From an uncultured Lachnoclostridium sp. (GTDB taxonomy: Bacteria; Bacillota; Clostridia; Lachnospirales; Lachnospiraceae), in NCBI GenBank assembly GCA_948330435.1, contig CAOJBY010000003.1, positions 124,001 through 188,000 on the forward strand: a stretch of 64,000 nt of DNA. Direction: 5' to 3'. Both the position numbers and the translations under genes were made by a program. Below, one piece after another: positions 26,172 to 34,138 of this stretch; positions within the stretch are counted from its first letter, which is position 1; each line of letters starts with the position of its first letter. Under the pieces are notes generated by a model. The model did no database searches. It was not told the origin of the DNA and was given only the letters and a program-made list of their open reading frames with translations.

Positions 26172-26685
26172 CGTGGTATCCGTGCGGCTTGTGAGAGATG
26201 CTCCCTTGTTTTCAGACAGAAAGATTTGCCGTCCGGAGGATGCAGTCGCAGTGGTGGGAGAGGTTCTTGGAGAAATGGATCGGGAGGTGTTATGTGTGCT
26301 CAACCTGAAAGAAGACGGAACCCCCATTAACTGCAATTTCGCAAGCATAGGGGCAATTAATAAAGCAATCGCAGAACCCAGAGAATTGTTTAAAAGTGCC
26401 ATTCTCTCCAATGCGGCAAATATGATACTGGTTCACAACCATCCAAGCGGAAATGTCATGCCGTCAAAGGAAGACACCATGCTGACGGACCGCATCTTAA
26501 AGCTGACAGATTTACTGGGAATACCGCTGTTGGATCACGTCATCGTAGGAGGAAACAACAGACGTTATTTCAGCTTTCACGAGAAAAAAATGATGGAACG
26601 GCCCAAGATCTCCGTGATTCAGAATTATGAACAGCTTGAATTTAAAAACCAGGCATTGGCCGCAGAACCCAAAAGAGGAAGATAA
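26143..26685 (+). CDS. RadC-like JAB1/MPN-domain protein
   Basis: The JAMM core of RadC-like proteins is visible as LVHNHPSGNVMPSKED, with a preceding Glu (REVLCVLNLKEDG) and VIVGGNNRRYFSF after it. It is about 180 residues long, without the helix-hairpin-helix of chromosomal RadC, as is usual for mobile-element copies. The true start is probably TTG 26143, since GGAGGA lies 5 nt upstream; a longer frame from 26116 is less likely. Such proteins are regularly found next to anti-restriction and replication genes on elements; the substrate is unknown. Confidence 0.85.
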   Translation: MEIRESFQLDVVSVRLVRDAPLFSDRKICRPEDAVAVVGEVLGEMDREVLCVLNLKEDGTPINCNFASIGAINKAIAEPRELFKSAILSNAANMILVHNHPSGNVMPSKEDTMLTDRILKLTDLLGIPLLDHVIVGGNNRRYFSFHEKKMMERPKISVIQNYEQLEFKNQALAAEPKRGR

Positions 26686-26687
26686 TC

Positions 26688-27659
26688 ATGGATAGAAAAA
26701 ACAGCTTTACCCAGGAAGAGCTTGCTATAGCAAAGAGCGTGGATCTGACGGCCGTCGCATCCGGCCTTGGTTACACGGTAAAAAGGATTGGAAATTACCA
26801 CACCCTAAAAGAGATGGATTCCATCCGCATCTACAACCGTAAGACCTGGTTCCGGTGGTCCAAGGAGTATGACAGGGGAGAGAACGGCGGATCGCAGATA
26901 GACTTTCTGCGAGTTTTCGCAGGAATGGAAGTGAAAGAAGCCGTTTTCTGGCTCCTGGATTTTGTGGGATATCAAAGGACGGATGACTGGCGAGCAAAAA
27001 ATCCGATCCCGGAGGTACAAAAAGAAGAAAAGAAAAAGCCCTTTATACTGCCGGAGCCGTCCGGGAACAACGACGGTCTCTACCTGTATCTTAAAGAAGA
27101 AAGGGGGCTATCCGGGGAAGTCATCCATTACTTTTTAAAGGCCGACCTCATCTATGAGGAAAAGCGTTATCAAAACATTGTTTTTAAGGGCAGGGACAAG
27201 GCCGGAGTCACACGTTTTGCAAGCATGCGTGGCATACGGGATACAAACGGAAAGGGCTTTAAATGCGACGTGGCGGGGAATGACAAACGCTATGGCTTCA
27301 ACGTCCAGAATGACAACAGCAGGGAGCTTTTGGTCTTTGAGGGGGCCATAGACTTAATGAGCTATATGGACATCTACGACGACTTTCACACCAACAAGCT
27401 TGCCCTTGGGATGCTGGCGGACGCTCCCCTGGAGACGTTTTTAAAAGAGCATCCACAGATCCGGAGCATCAAATTCTGCCTTGACAATGATGGGCCTGGC
27501 AGAGCCGCAGCGGAAAAGCTGATGCAGAAATACGATGAAGCAGGCTACGAGGTGGAGGATTGTCCGCCGCCAAAGGGCTGTAAGGATTACAACCTGTTTC
27601 TGCAGAAGATAAAAGAGCTAAGCGGCCAGATCGGAAAGGAGAAGAGAGCCGTGCGTTGA
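26688..27659 (+). CDS. DUF3991 / Toprim-domain primase-like protein
   Basis: 323 residues. The N-terminus (SVDLTAVASGLGYTVKRIGNYHTLKEMDSIRIYN...) fits DUF3991 with its CHC2-like layout. The C-terminal half has the Toprim motifs LLVFEGAIDLMSYM (Glu) and KFCLDNDGPGRAAAEKL (DxD-like DND). It probably makes primers or handles DNA during transfer and re-replication. It follows the RadC-like gene by 2 nt, so translation is coupled. It is the last gene before the repeat-rich non-coding stretch. Confidence 0.8.
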   Translation: MDRKNSFTQEELAIAKSVDLTAVASGLGYTVKRIGNYHTLKEMDSIRIYNRKTWFRWSKEYDRGENGGSQIDFLRVFAGMEVKEAVFWLLDFVGYQRTDDWRAKNPIPEVQKEEKKKPFILPEPSGNNDGLYLYLKEERGLSGEVIHYFLKADLIYEEKRYQNIVFKGRDKAGVTRFASMRGIRDTNGKGFKCDVAGNDKRYGFNVQNDNSRELLVFEGAIDLMSYMDIYDDFHTNKLALGMLADAPLETFLKEHPQIRSIKFCLDNDGPGRAAAEKLMQKYDEAGYEVEDCPPPKGCKDYNLFLQKIKELSGQIGKEKRAVR

Positions 27660-27680
27660 AAAATGTGGGAGCAGTAAAAG

Positions 27681-27838
27681 TCAACTGAAAAAGTCAACTT
27701 AAGCTTCTCGATTTCAACTTAGCAGGAAATTTCTGGAAGAGGATGGAAGCGGACATGGACTGAAAAAGTAAGTTGAATTTTGGAAAATCAGTTGAAAAAG
27801 TCAACTGAAATTCCTGTTTTCAACTTAAAATATCAACT
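27681..27838. repeat. Cluster of eight TCAACT/AGTTGA hexamers (iteron-like)
   Basis: TCAACT occurs at 27681, 27694, 27714, 27801, 27820 and 27833, and its complement AGTTGA at 27771 and 27790, mostly flanked by A or T runs. Eight copies in 158 nt form both direct and inverted pairs. It is a candidate protein-binding or replication-start array. The whole 27660-28040 stretch holds this array, the hairpin pair at 27862 and a terminator, and no convincing gene. Confidence 0.6.
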
Positions 27839-27861
27839 TATCGTATAGGATAAACGGGGTT

Positions 27862-27930
27862 TTAGGGGTGTTCCCCTAACCAGAGGCACTTGTATTACAA
27901 AGTGCGTATCTGGCAAATTCCCGTTGGGAA
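27862..27930 (+). other. Candidate origin of transfer (oriT) region
   Basis: TTAGGGG-TGTT-CCCCTAA (27862-27879) is followed by a nested inverted repeat, CCAGA...TCTGG (27880-27884 / 27909-27913) around GCACTT...AAGTGC (27886-27891 / 27900-27905). Then comes TGGCAAATTCCCGTTGGG. It lies upstream of the MobC and relaxase genes, where oriT is expected. The nick site cannot be assigned from sequence alone. Confidence 0.4.
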
Positions 27931-27937
27931 TTTTAAA

Positions 27938-27973
27938 AGAGCCGATGCCGGGAAAGGGAATCGGAGCTTTTTT
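27938..27973 (+). terminator. Rho-independent terminator before the PP-loop gene
   Basis: AGCCGAT ... ATCGGAGCT with a GC-rich loop, then TTTTTTT. It would stop transcription entering from the primase operon. Confidence 0.65.
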
Positions 27974-28040
27974 TATACACAAAACCGGAGAAAGGAGGTG
28001 GAGTTCCTGGCCAGGGAAAAGATATCTGACTCCCTTTTGC

Positions 28041-28943
28041 ATGGATTTAGAGCAAAAAGCAATCGAACGGGTAAGAACGGCATCCGAGATGTCGCTTGCC
28101 CTTTACGGAAGTCCTCTCGTCGTGACGGACAGCGGAGGAAAGGACAGTGCCATATGCAGGGAGATCGTAAGGAGGGCAGGCATCCCCTATGAGGTACAGC
28201 ACAACCTTACCACAGCGGACGCACCCCAGACCATTTACTATCTAAGGGAGAATTTCAAACGTCTGGAGCAAAGCGGCATTCCCTGTCAAATTAATTATCC
28301 TTTTTACAAAGGAGAGCGAGCGACCATGTGGAAGCTCATTCCCATAAAGAAATTTCCACCCACAAGGATACAGCGGTATTGCTGTCAGATTTTAAAGGAG
28401 GGCGGCGGAGAGGGGCGGTTTATCATCACGGGCGTCCGCTGGGATGAGAGCGTAAAACGCAAAAGCAACCGGGGAATCTTTGAAAACTTCACAAAGGATC
28501 CGGGCAAGAAATTGATCTTGAACAATGACAATGACGAGAGACGGCTTCTTTTTGAGAACTGCTCCTTAAAGGGAAAACGGATCTGCAACCCTATTGTGGA
28601 CTGGAAAGACCGGGACGTGTGGGAGTATATCGAGAGTGAAAGGCTACCCGTCAATCCCCTCTATGAGATGGGCTTCTTTCGTGTGGGATGCATCGGATGC
28701 CCCATGGCCGGGAAAATCCGGTGGAAAGAGTTTTCCCTGTTTCCCACCTACAAGCATGCGTACATCCGGGCATTTGACAGGATGCTGGACTGCATACATG
28801 CCGGCGGTTCAAAGACCAGATGGAAGACGGCGGAGGACGTGTTTCTCTGGTGGATGGAGGTGGAACAAGTGGAGGGGCAGTTAAAGCTTGAGGATTTTGA
28901 GGAATGGAGAAGTGAAAACGGTAAACAGATGGAATTGGAATAG
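28041..28943 (+). CDS. PP-loop ATPase, phosphoadenosine phosphosulfate reductase family
   Basis: 300 residues. The PP-loop SGGKDS (Ser31-Ser36) binds ATP pyrophosphate. Cysteine-containing motifs RYCCQILKEG and GCIGCPMAGK near the C-terminus are typical of the mobile-element branch of the PAPS reductase family. That branch is thought to modify small molecules or nucleic acids rather than serve sulfate assimilation. ATG 28041 has a poor ribosome site. AAAGGAGG at 27991-27998 lies too far upstream and points into another frame, so the start, or a small frameshift, is uncertain. It precedes the mobilisation genes. Confidence 0.75.
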   Translation: MDLEQKAIERVRTASEMSLALYGSPLVVTDSGGKDSAICREIVRRAGIPYEVQHNLTTADAPQTIYYLRENFKRLEQSGIPCQINYPFYKGERATMWKLIPIKKFPPTRIQRYCCQILKEGGGEGRFIITGVRWDESVKRKSNRGIFENFTKDPGKKLILNNDNDERRLLFENCSLKGKRICNPIVDWKDRDVWEYIESERLPVNPLYEMGFFRVGCIGCPMAGKIRWKEFSLFPTYKHAYIRAFDRMLDCIHAGGSKTRWKTAEDVFLWWMEVEQVEGQLKLEDFEEWRSENGKQMELE

Positions 28944-28955
28944 GAGGCAAGCCAT

Positions 28956-29540
28956 TTGAAAGAAACAGACAGGAAGAAAAACGCAGGAGGGCCAAAGCCT
29001 TTTCAAAACGGAAAGGCACTTGCTGAATTTTTAAAAGAAACATTTCCCATTACGGAACAAGAGGGAGAGACGTTGTTAGGCTGTGTTAAGGAACAGTCAA
29101 TTTTATTAGGGCAAAAAGACGGGGAGTTGTACCGTGGAGAACAGGTTTCGGGGGAAGAGCAGGGCAAAATACACTGGGAGCTTGATGCCATAGAAGATGT
29201 GATCAATTCCGCCTGCGAGTACAATTTTGAAGCCATCTTACAGCTTACCCAGGATTTGATGGACACCGAGGACAGGAAGACGTGCAATGGGATCAGTGCA
29301 AGGCTGAGCCGCTTTTGCACGGATGAAGTGATTCTGGATAACCTGTTTGACCGCACGAAATACGGAAAGGAGATCGAGGAACTGGCCCGGACACTGGCGG
29401 AGGAATTTATCCGGGATATGGAATCCAAGGACGGGATTGACGGTGCAATCGAGAAAATGAAAGAAGCCATAGATGCAGGAAAGGATCCGCTTCCGGACGT
29501 CTCCCTGGCATTAAAACAAAATACAGAGAGGTCACGCTAG
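28956..29540 (+). CDS. Hypothetical protein, 194 aa, of the mobilisation region
   Basis: TTG 28956 is preceded by TAGGAGG at 28941-28947. The product is acidic and helical (ETLLGCVKEQSILLG..., HWELDAIEDVINSACEYNFEAILQL) with no known motif. It ends 0 nt before mobC, so the two are translationally coupled. It may be an accessory relaxosome protein, an inference from position only. Confidence 0.6.
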   Translation: MKETDRKKNAGGPKPFQNGKALAEFLKETFPITEQEGETLLGCVKEQSILLGQKDGELYRGEQVSGEEQGKIHWELDAIEDVINSACEYNFEAILQLTQDLMDTEDRKTCNGISARLSRFCTDEVILDNLFDRTKYGKEIEELARTLAEEFIRDMESKDGIDGAIEKMKEAIDAGKDPLPDVSLALKQNTERSR

Positions 29541-29873
29541 ATGCCGGAGGGAAAGAAAGAGATCATCAAGCCATTCCGCCTGACCCGAAAAGAAGCGGAC
29601 AGATTGAAAGAGCAGGCACGGGAACGGGGGATGAAAGAATCGGAATACCTCCGCCTGCTCATCTCGCAGAAGCCCAAAGATTATCCAGAAATCCGCATCC
29701 TGTTAAAAGAGCTGATCGGGGAGGTCAGTGCCATTGGGAACAACGTGAACCAGATAGCAAGGAACCATAATTCAAAGCTGTACCGCATGGAGGATCGGGA
29801 ATTTTTACTTGCCTGCATGAAAAAGCTGAACCTGACGGTTCAGGCGGCGGTGGATAAAATAGGGGACTTGTAA
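29541..29873 (+). CDS. mobC: MobC-like relaxosome accessory protein
   Basis: 110 residues. The N-terminal FRLTRKEADRLKEQARERGMKESEYLRLLI is the ribbon-helix-helix unit, and VSAIGNNVNQIARNHNS is the signature block of MobC (GNNxNQIAR). The protein binds oriT and helps the relaxase open the strands. It lies 29 nt upstream of the relaxase gene, the standard order. Confidence 0.85.
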   Translation: MPEGKKEIIKPFRLTRKEADRLKEQARERGMKESEYLRLLISQKPKDYPEIRILLKELIGEVSAIGNNVNQIARNHNSKLYRMEDREFLLACMKKLNLTVQAAVDKIGDL

Positions 29874-29902
29874 AAAGGCAGGGAGCAAAGGCGGCAGAAA
29901 AA

Positions 29903-31375
29903 ATGGCAATCAGCAAGATTCTCTATATCGGTGACTGCGGTGCAGGGTACGCAGGGAAGCATTTAAAGCAGGCCCTTGACTATATCACAGATCCGGACAA
30001 AACGGACAACGGGCGGTTTACAGGCTCCTTAAACTGCCAGAAGGAGCAGGCATACGAGCAGATGCATCGGACCAAGGAGCAGTTTGGAAAGACCGACAAG
30101 CGGCAGGGATACCACCTTATTATTTCCTTTGCGGAGGGAGAGGTGGATGCGGACACGGCTTTTGAGGTGATTGGAAGATTTGCAGGGGAGTATCTGGGAA
30201 AGGATTATGAAGCCTTATATGCGGTGCATGACAACACGGTACATGTCCACGGCCATATTATTTTTAACAGCGTCAGCTTTAGAAACGGTCTGAAATACCG
30301 CTATAAAAAGGGAGACTGGGAAAAGGAGATACAGCCCATCACAAACCGGTTATGCAGGGAATATGGCCTTTCAACCATTGAAATATCCGAGGATGGGGCG
30401 AAGAAATCGGAAAAGTACCAGGAGTGGGAGGACTTTCGGAATGGGAAATATATCTGGGCCGACATGATAAGGCGTGACATTGACGCATCCATCCTGCAGG
30501 CGGCAACCTATGAATCCTTTTTGTCCATACTGTCCGGCATGGGGTATGAGATAAAGAACGCATACCGGACGGAGGGAAAATACCTGGCTATCAAGCCCAT
30601 GGGCATGAGCAGGTTTCGGCGTTTAAGGTCACTGGGGGGAAATTATACGGAGGAACGGATTCGGGAACGGATCCCACAGGAAACCCTTTCCTCCTATAGA
30701 AAACAAAAGGCCCTAAAGGAGACGGGGATTGTCTACTGTCGGGTGAAGCGTTGCAGAAAGGCAAAGCTGTCCGGCATCCGGAAACGCTACTTTGCAAGGC
30801 TTTACCGGGCAAAGCTTTTGAAAAAACGCCCGTACAGCAAGGCATGGCAGTACCGTGACGACATCCGGAAGCTTAAGAAGCTTCAGGAAGAGTACCTGTT
30901 TCTTGTCCGCCATAATATCACCACAGAGGAAGACATCAGGCAGACCATTGCACGGATCGGGGAGAAAAAGAAAGAGACATCCAGGGAGAAAAGCCGGATA
31001 TTCAAAGAGCGAGCCAGGATGAAGCCCCTGTTTGATGTTGCAACGGAAATGGAGGAGCTTAAGGACTGCGAAAGCTGTTTTAGACGTGGGGAAACGCTGT
31101 TTGAAAGGGAGCATGAACGTTACCTTTGGCTGTCCCAAAGGCTTCAAGCGGAGGGATACACGGCAGAGCAGGTGGCGGAGCTTAAGGAGCATTACCGGGG
31201 TGAGATTGCACGGATAAGGGAACGGGAAAAGGAAGCGGCAGGGGAAGAGAGGATTGCCGGACGTATTCTTGCGGAGCTTGCATCAGGCGAAATTAAGAAG
31301 CAGGAGCCGGAAAGGAGAGAGGAACAACAGACAGAAGAGAGAGAAAAGAGCAGAGAAAAAGACAGAGGAAGATAA
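29903..31375 (+). CDS. Relaxase, MOBP / VirD2-like family
   Basis: 490 residues. Motif III HxHxH is visible as VHVHGHIIFNSV (about 110-121), and RQGYHLIISF gives the preceding block. The nucleophile is probably the Tyr of ALDYITDPDKT near residue 27, a typical N-terminal position. It nicks oriT and pilots the strand to the recipient. The C-terminal 200 residues are Lys/Glu/Arg-rich coiled coil. ATG 29903; the next gene starts 9 nt after its stop. Confidence 0.88.
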   Translation: MAISKILYIGDCGAGYAGKHLKQALDYITDPDKTDNGRFTGSLNCQKEQAYEQMHRTKEQFGKTDKRQGYHLIISFAEGEVDADTAFEVIGRFAGEYLGKDYEALYAVHDNTVHVHGHIIFNSVSFRNGLKYRYKKGDWEKEIQPITNRLCREYGLSTIEISEDGAKKSEKYQEWEDFRNGKYIWADMIRRDIDASILQAATYESFLSILSGMGYEIKNAYRTEGKYLAIKPMGMSRFRRLRSLGGNYTEERIRERIPQETLSSYRKQKALKETGIVYCRVKRCRKAKLSGIRKRYFARLYRAKLLKKRPYSKAWQYRDDIRKLKKLQEEYLFLVRHNITTEEDIRQTIARIGEKKKETSREKSRIFKERARMKPLFDVATEMEELKDCESCFRRGETLFEREHERYLWLSQRLQAEGYTAEQVAELKEHYRGEIARIREREKEAAGEERIAGRILAELASGEIKKQEPERREEQQTEEREKSREKDRGR

Positions 31376-31384
31376 GGAGGTATT

Positions 31385-32542
31385 ATGCAGGGACGGACAG
31401 TTCTGGGCGGCATGGATTTAAAAGCGTATCTTAACAGGCTTCGTCAGAATCCCAAGTACAGTGAAGAGATCCTGCAATTGATTGAGGACGATCTGCGATT
31501 CGGCCTGTCAAAAGAAGAAGTGGAGGAATACAGTGGCGGCAGATACGACTACAGGCAGATGTGCGTGTATTCCAGAGTTTTAAGAGATGGTTACGGCAAA
31601 GAGGTAAAGGCCCTGATCTTAAAGGAGGGATTAAGTGGCGAGCAGATGGCGGTGGCACTGGAATTTTATGAAAAAGGAGTGCCCGTGGACACGATAGACG
31701 AAATACTCTCCAACGGGGAAAACACGGCATATACCATGAAGCGTCTCTTTTCCCAGGTGCTTTCCCAAAGCAAAGAAACGCAGTCCATCCGTGAGCAGGA
31801 CATGGGATATGCAAAGGAGCTTGTGGAACAGATGCAAAGGGTGGTGGAGCAGATTTCTTATCAGGAAAAACGGTATGATGCCCTAAATGAAAAACTGAAA
31901 GAAATCGGAACCGCCAGCCAGGATGCACAGATACAGAATAACCTGTTAGCCCAGCTTACGGAAAAAAATGGGCTTCTTGAGAAACAGCAGGATGAATTAA
32001 ACGAAGCAAAGACTGCGATTGCAAGACTTCGTGGAAAGATCGAGGAAATGGAGAAAGAAAAGAAGAGACTGGAAAATCAGATAAAAAAAGCAGAACATGC
32101 AGAGACGGCTGAGATGACAGAGCCGGAAAATCTGGAGGAAGAAAGTTCGGTAAAGATACCATGGGAAAGTCATGTGCCCGACGTATCGGAATCGCCACGA
32201 GACCTTGGAACGGAGTATTATACGGCGATTGTAGACAAGGACGGCAGGGTGATTCGTCACATCCCTCTGGAACGGACGGAGAGAAGAGACAGGAAAAACC
32301 GGATGACCGCCATATTCACACGCCTGTTTTTTAAGCAGCGAAAGGATATCGTAAAACTGCTTGCAGACAAGAATCTTTCCCCGGACCAACTGGTGCAGAT
32401 TCGGAACGCCATTGAAAAGGGCCTGACGGAGAAACAGCTCCTGGTGTTGATTAACAACAGAATCCCGGCGGAGCAGATGGAGGAAATCATAAGCATCGCA
32501 GTCTATGAGAACCAGATAAAGGAGGTGCAGTCATGGGGTTAA
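31385..32542 (+). CDS. Coiled-coil protein of the mobilisation operon, 385 aa
   Basis: The N-terminus (about 1-120) is helical with repeated LKEGLSGEQM/YEKGVPVDTI-like units. Similar short units return at the C-terminus (ADKNLSPDQLVQIRNAIEKG, TEKQLLVLINN), so two regions of about 30-residue helical repeats flank a coiled coil (about 130-230). No enzyme motif is seen. AGGAGG lies just before ATG 31385; ATG 31415 is an alternative. Overlaps the next gene by 10 nt. Homologues sit after relaxase genes in related elements; role unknown. Confidence 0.65.
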   Translation: MQGRTVLGGMDLKAYLNRLRQNPKYSEEILQLIEDDLRFGLSKEEVEEYSGGRYDYRQMCVYSRVLRDGYGKEVKALILKEGLSGEQMAVALEFYEKGVPVDTIDEILSNGENTAYTMKRLFSQVLSQSKETQSIREQDMGYAKELVEQMQRVVEQISYQEKRYDALNEKLKEIGTASQDAQIQNNLLAQLTEKNGLLEKQQDELNEAKTAIARLRGKIEEMEKEKKRLENQIKKAEHAETAEMTEPENLEEESSVKIPWESHVPDVSESPRDLGTEYYTAIVDKDGRVIRHIPLERTERRDRKNRMTAIFTRLFFKQRKDIVKLLADKNLSPDQLVQIRNAIEKGLTEKQLLVLINNRIPAEQMEEIISIAVYENQIKEVQSWG

Positions 32543-32943
32543 GGGCAGTAGCGGAGACCGTGGAGCTGTTCCACCAGAAAAATGTAACCTTAACAGAGAG
32601 AGACCGGGACTTCTGCATACAGTTTGCTTTCCGGACAGGGGATATGGAATTGACGGGCAAGCTGGTGGAAGAGCTTGGGGATGCAGGCTCTGATAGAGAC
32701 AAGGTATGCCAAAGATATGAGACCCTGGCAGGCTTTCGTCCGGACTGGATCCGGAGGATTGAAAATCTGCTCATATCCCTTGAAACCTACCGGGTACAGG
32801 AGGAACAGGCCATAAAAACCCTGTCGGAGCTGTTGTCAGCCTATGGCATTTCCATAAGCGAGGACGAGTTACGGCGGACGGAGGTTGCACAGATGCAGGA
32901 ATGGGTCAGACAGGGACAGTTAAAGAAAGAAGCAAGGATATAG
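32533..32943 (+). CDS. Hypothetical protein, 136 aa
   Basis: MGLRAVAETVELFHQKNVTLTERD... follows GGAGGT and overlaps the preceding gene by 10 nt. It is helical and soluble, with no recognised motif. Its place between the relaxase group and the PcfB-like gene suggests a DNA-transfer accessory role, but the sequence does not show one. The ACGGAACTGGAATA-like tail typical of the hairpin family lies just after its stop (32963). Confidence 0.6.
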   Translation: MGLRAVAETVELFHQKNVTLTERDRDFCIQFAFRTGDMELTGKLVEELGDAGSDRDKVCQRYETLAGFRPDWIRRIENLLISLETYRVQEEQAIKTLSELLSAYGISISEDELRRTEVAQMQEWVRQGQLKKEARI

Positions 32944-32989
32944 TGGAACTGGAAAGGGTATTGCGGAACTGGAATAGGAGGTGGTTGTA

Positions 32990-34132
32990 ATGGCAGAAGA
33001 GATTCAGGAAGCGGTTCAGATTATCCGTGTAGGCTATGACGGAATCGAGATCGCCATGAAAGTCTGCGGCGGCACGTTGGAAGAGATGAAAAAGGCAATG
33101 GATTTTTTGATTGCCGTGATGGACCATGAAAAGACCATGGGAAAGACAGACATGCGGAGACTCCTGATGAAAGGCGGAGATCTGCAGGTCTTTCAGTTCC
33201 CCACCGAAGATATGAAGAAAGTAAGGAAGATGGCGAAAAAATACGGGCTTCTTTACTCCGTGCTGCCGGACATCAATCAAAAGGACGGCATGAGCGAAAT
33301 CATATTCCACACGGAAGCGGTCCCAAGGGTAAACATGCTGGTGCAGAAGCTAAAGTCCGGCCATGTAGCCACCTTTGATGATTACCTGAAAAATGGAGAT
33401 GAAAAGGAAATAGACAAAGTGCTCTCCTTTCTAAAGAATCAGAAAAAGGGAAACGAGGGTCTCCACACGGAGGAAGCGGCAAAGGCAGGGGAAGCCCTTT
33501 CGGGGCTGATTGAAAAGGTAGGCAGTTATGCCATGGAAAAGAAGAGCATCAACGTGGAAGAGGTTAAGGAGAATTTCAGCCTGGAAAGGGAGCAGGCGGA
33601 GCATGTGGTCGGCCAGTTGGAACGGATTGGGGTTCTTTCCGGGGAGGAAGAGGGGCAGCACAGAATCCTCATGGACAGGGATGCATTTGAGAAACGCATC
33701 AGAGGATACCACGATCTGGTGCAGCGTATGCAGACCGTGGCCGCCGCACAGAACCCCAACCTTGCGGACATCACCATTGCCAGAAAGTTGATAGCGGAGG
33801 AAAATGATCATGCGATAAAAACAAGGATTCCCGGCACATGGGGAGAGGAAGCAAGGTATATCTGGATTGGCAAGGACAGGGCGATGGAGATTCACAGGGG
33901 AAAAACAATCCTGACATTCATTGATCGGGACAAGGATTATAAGGTTTATTCTGCGGATAACCGGGTCATGGGCACGATGAAAGGGGAGGAGCTGTACCAG
34001 GGACATTATGACAGGGTGAGTGCGGAGGTTCGGAAACGGTATGGGGATACGGAACAAAAAGCGAGGGATCAGGAGCATAAGCAGAAGAAAAACCCCGTAC
34101 CGGGAAAAGAGCCTGCACCGTTAAAGAGGTAG
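32990..34132 (+). CDS. PcfB-like protein (DUF3801)
   Basis: 380 residues. The N-terminal 130 residues (EIQEAVQIIRVGYDGIEIAMKVCGGT, MRRLLMKGGDLQVFQFP, KKYGLLYSVLPD) match the DUF3801/PcfB family. In the pCF10 system PcfB links the relaxosome to the coupling protein. The rest is charged, with a winged-helix-like stretch (VNVEEVKENFSLEREQAEHVVGQLERIGV). ATG 32990 follows AGGAGG; the GTG at 32981 overlaps that site. The VirD4 gene starts 7 nt after its stop, in line with a joint function. Confidence 0.8.
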   Translation: MAEEIQEAVQIIRVGYDGIEIAMKVCGGTLEEMKKAMDFLIAVMDHEKTMGKTDMRRLLMKGGDLQVFQFPTEDMKKVRKMAKKYGLLYSVLPDINQKDGMSEIIFHTEAVPRVNMLVQKLKSGHVATFDDYLKNGDEKEIDKVLSFLKNQKKGNEGLHTEEAAKAGEALSGLIEKVGSYAMEKKSINVEEVKENFSLEREQAEHVVGQLERIGVLSGEEEGQHRILMDRDAFEKRIRGYHDLVQRMQTVAAAQNPNLADITIARKLIAEENDHAIKTRIPGTWGEEARYIWIGKDRAMEIHRGKTILTFIDRDKDYKVYSADNRVMGTMKGEELYQGHYDRVSAEVRKRYGDTEQKARDQEHKQKKNPVPGKEPAPLKR

Positions 34133-34138
34133 CCGCCC

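Noticed and set aside
27681..27838. TCAACT array as a CRISPR-like repeat
   Set aside because: Units are only six bases, occur in both orientations and have irregular spacing; no spacers or cas genes.
27890..28192. 100-codon frame starting near AAAGGAGG at 27991
   Set aside because: It has a better ribosome site than the PP-loop gene, but the product has no motif and overlaps the SGGKDS-coding part in another frame; kept only as a hint of a frameshift.
28041..28943. PP-loop gene as dndC of a DNA phosphorothioation system
   Set aside because: No dndB, dndD, dndE or cysteine desulfurase nearby, and the Cys motifs differ.
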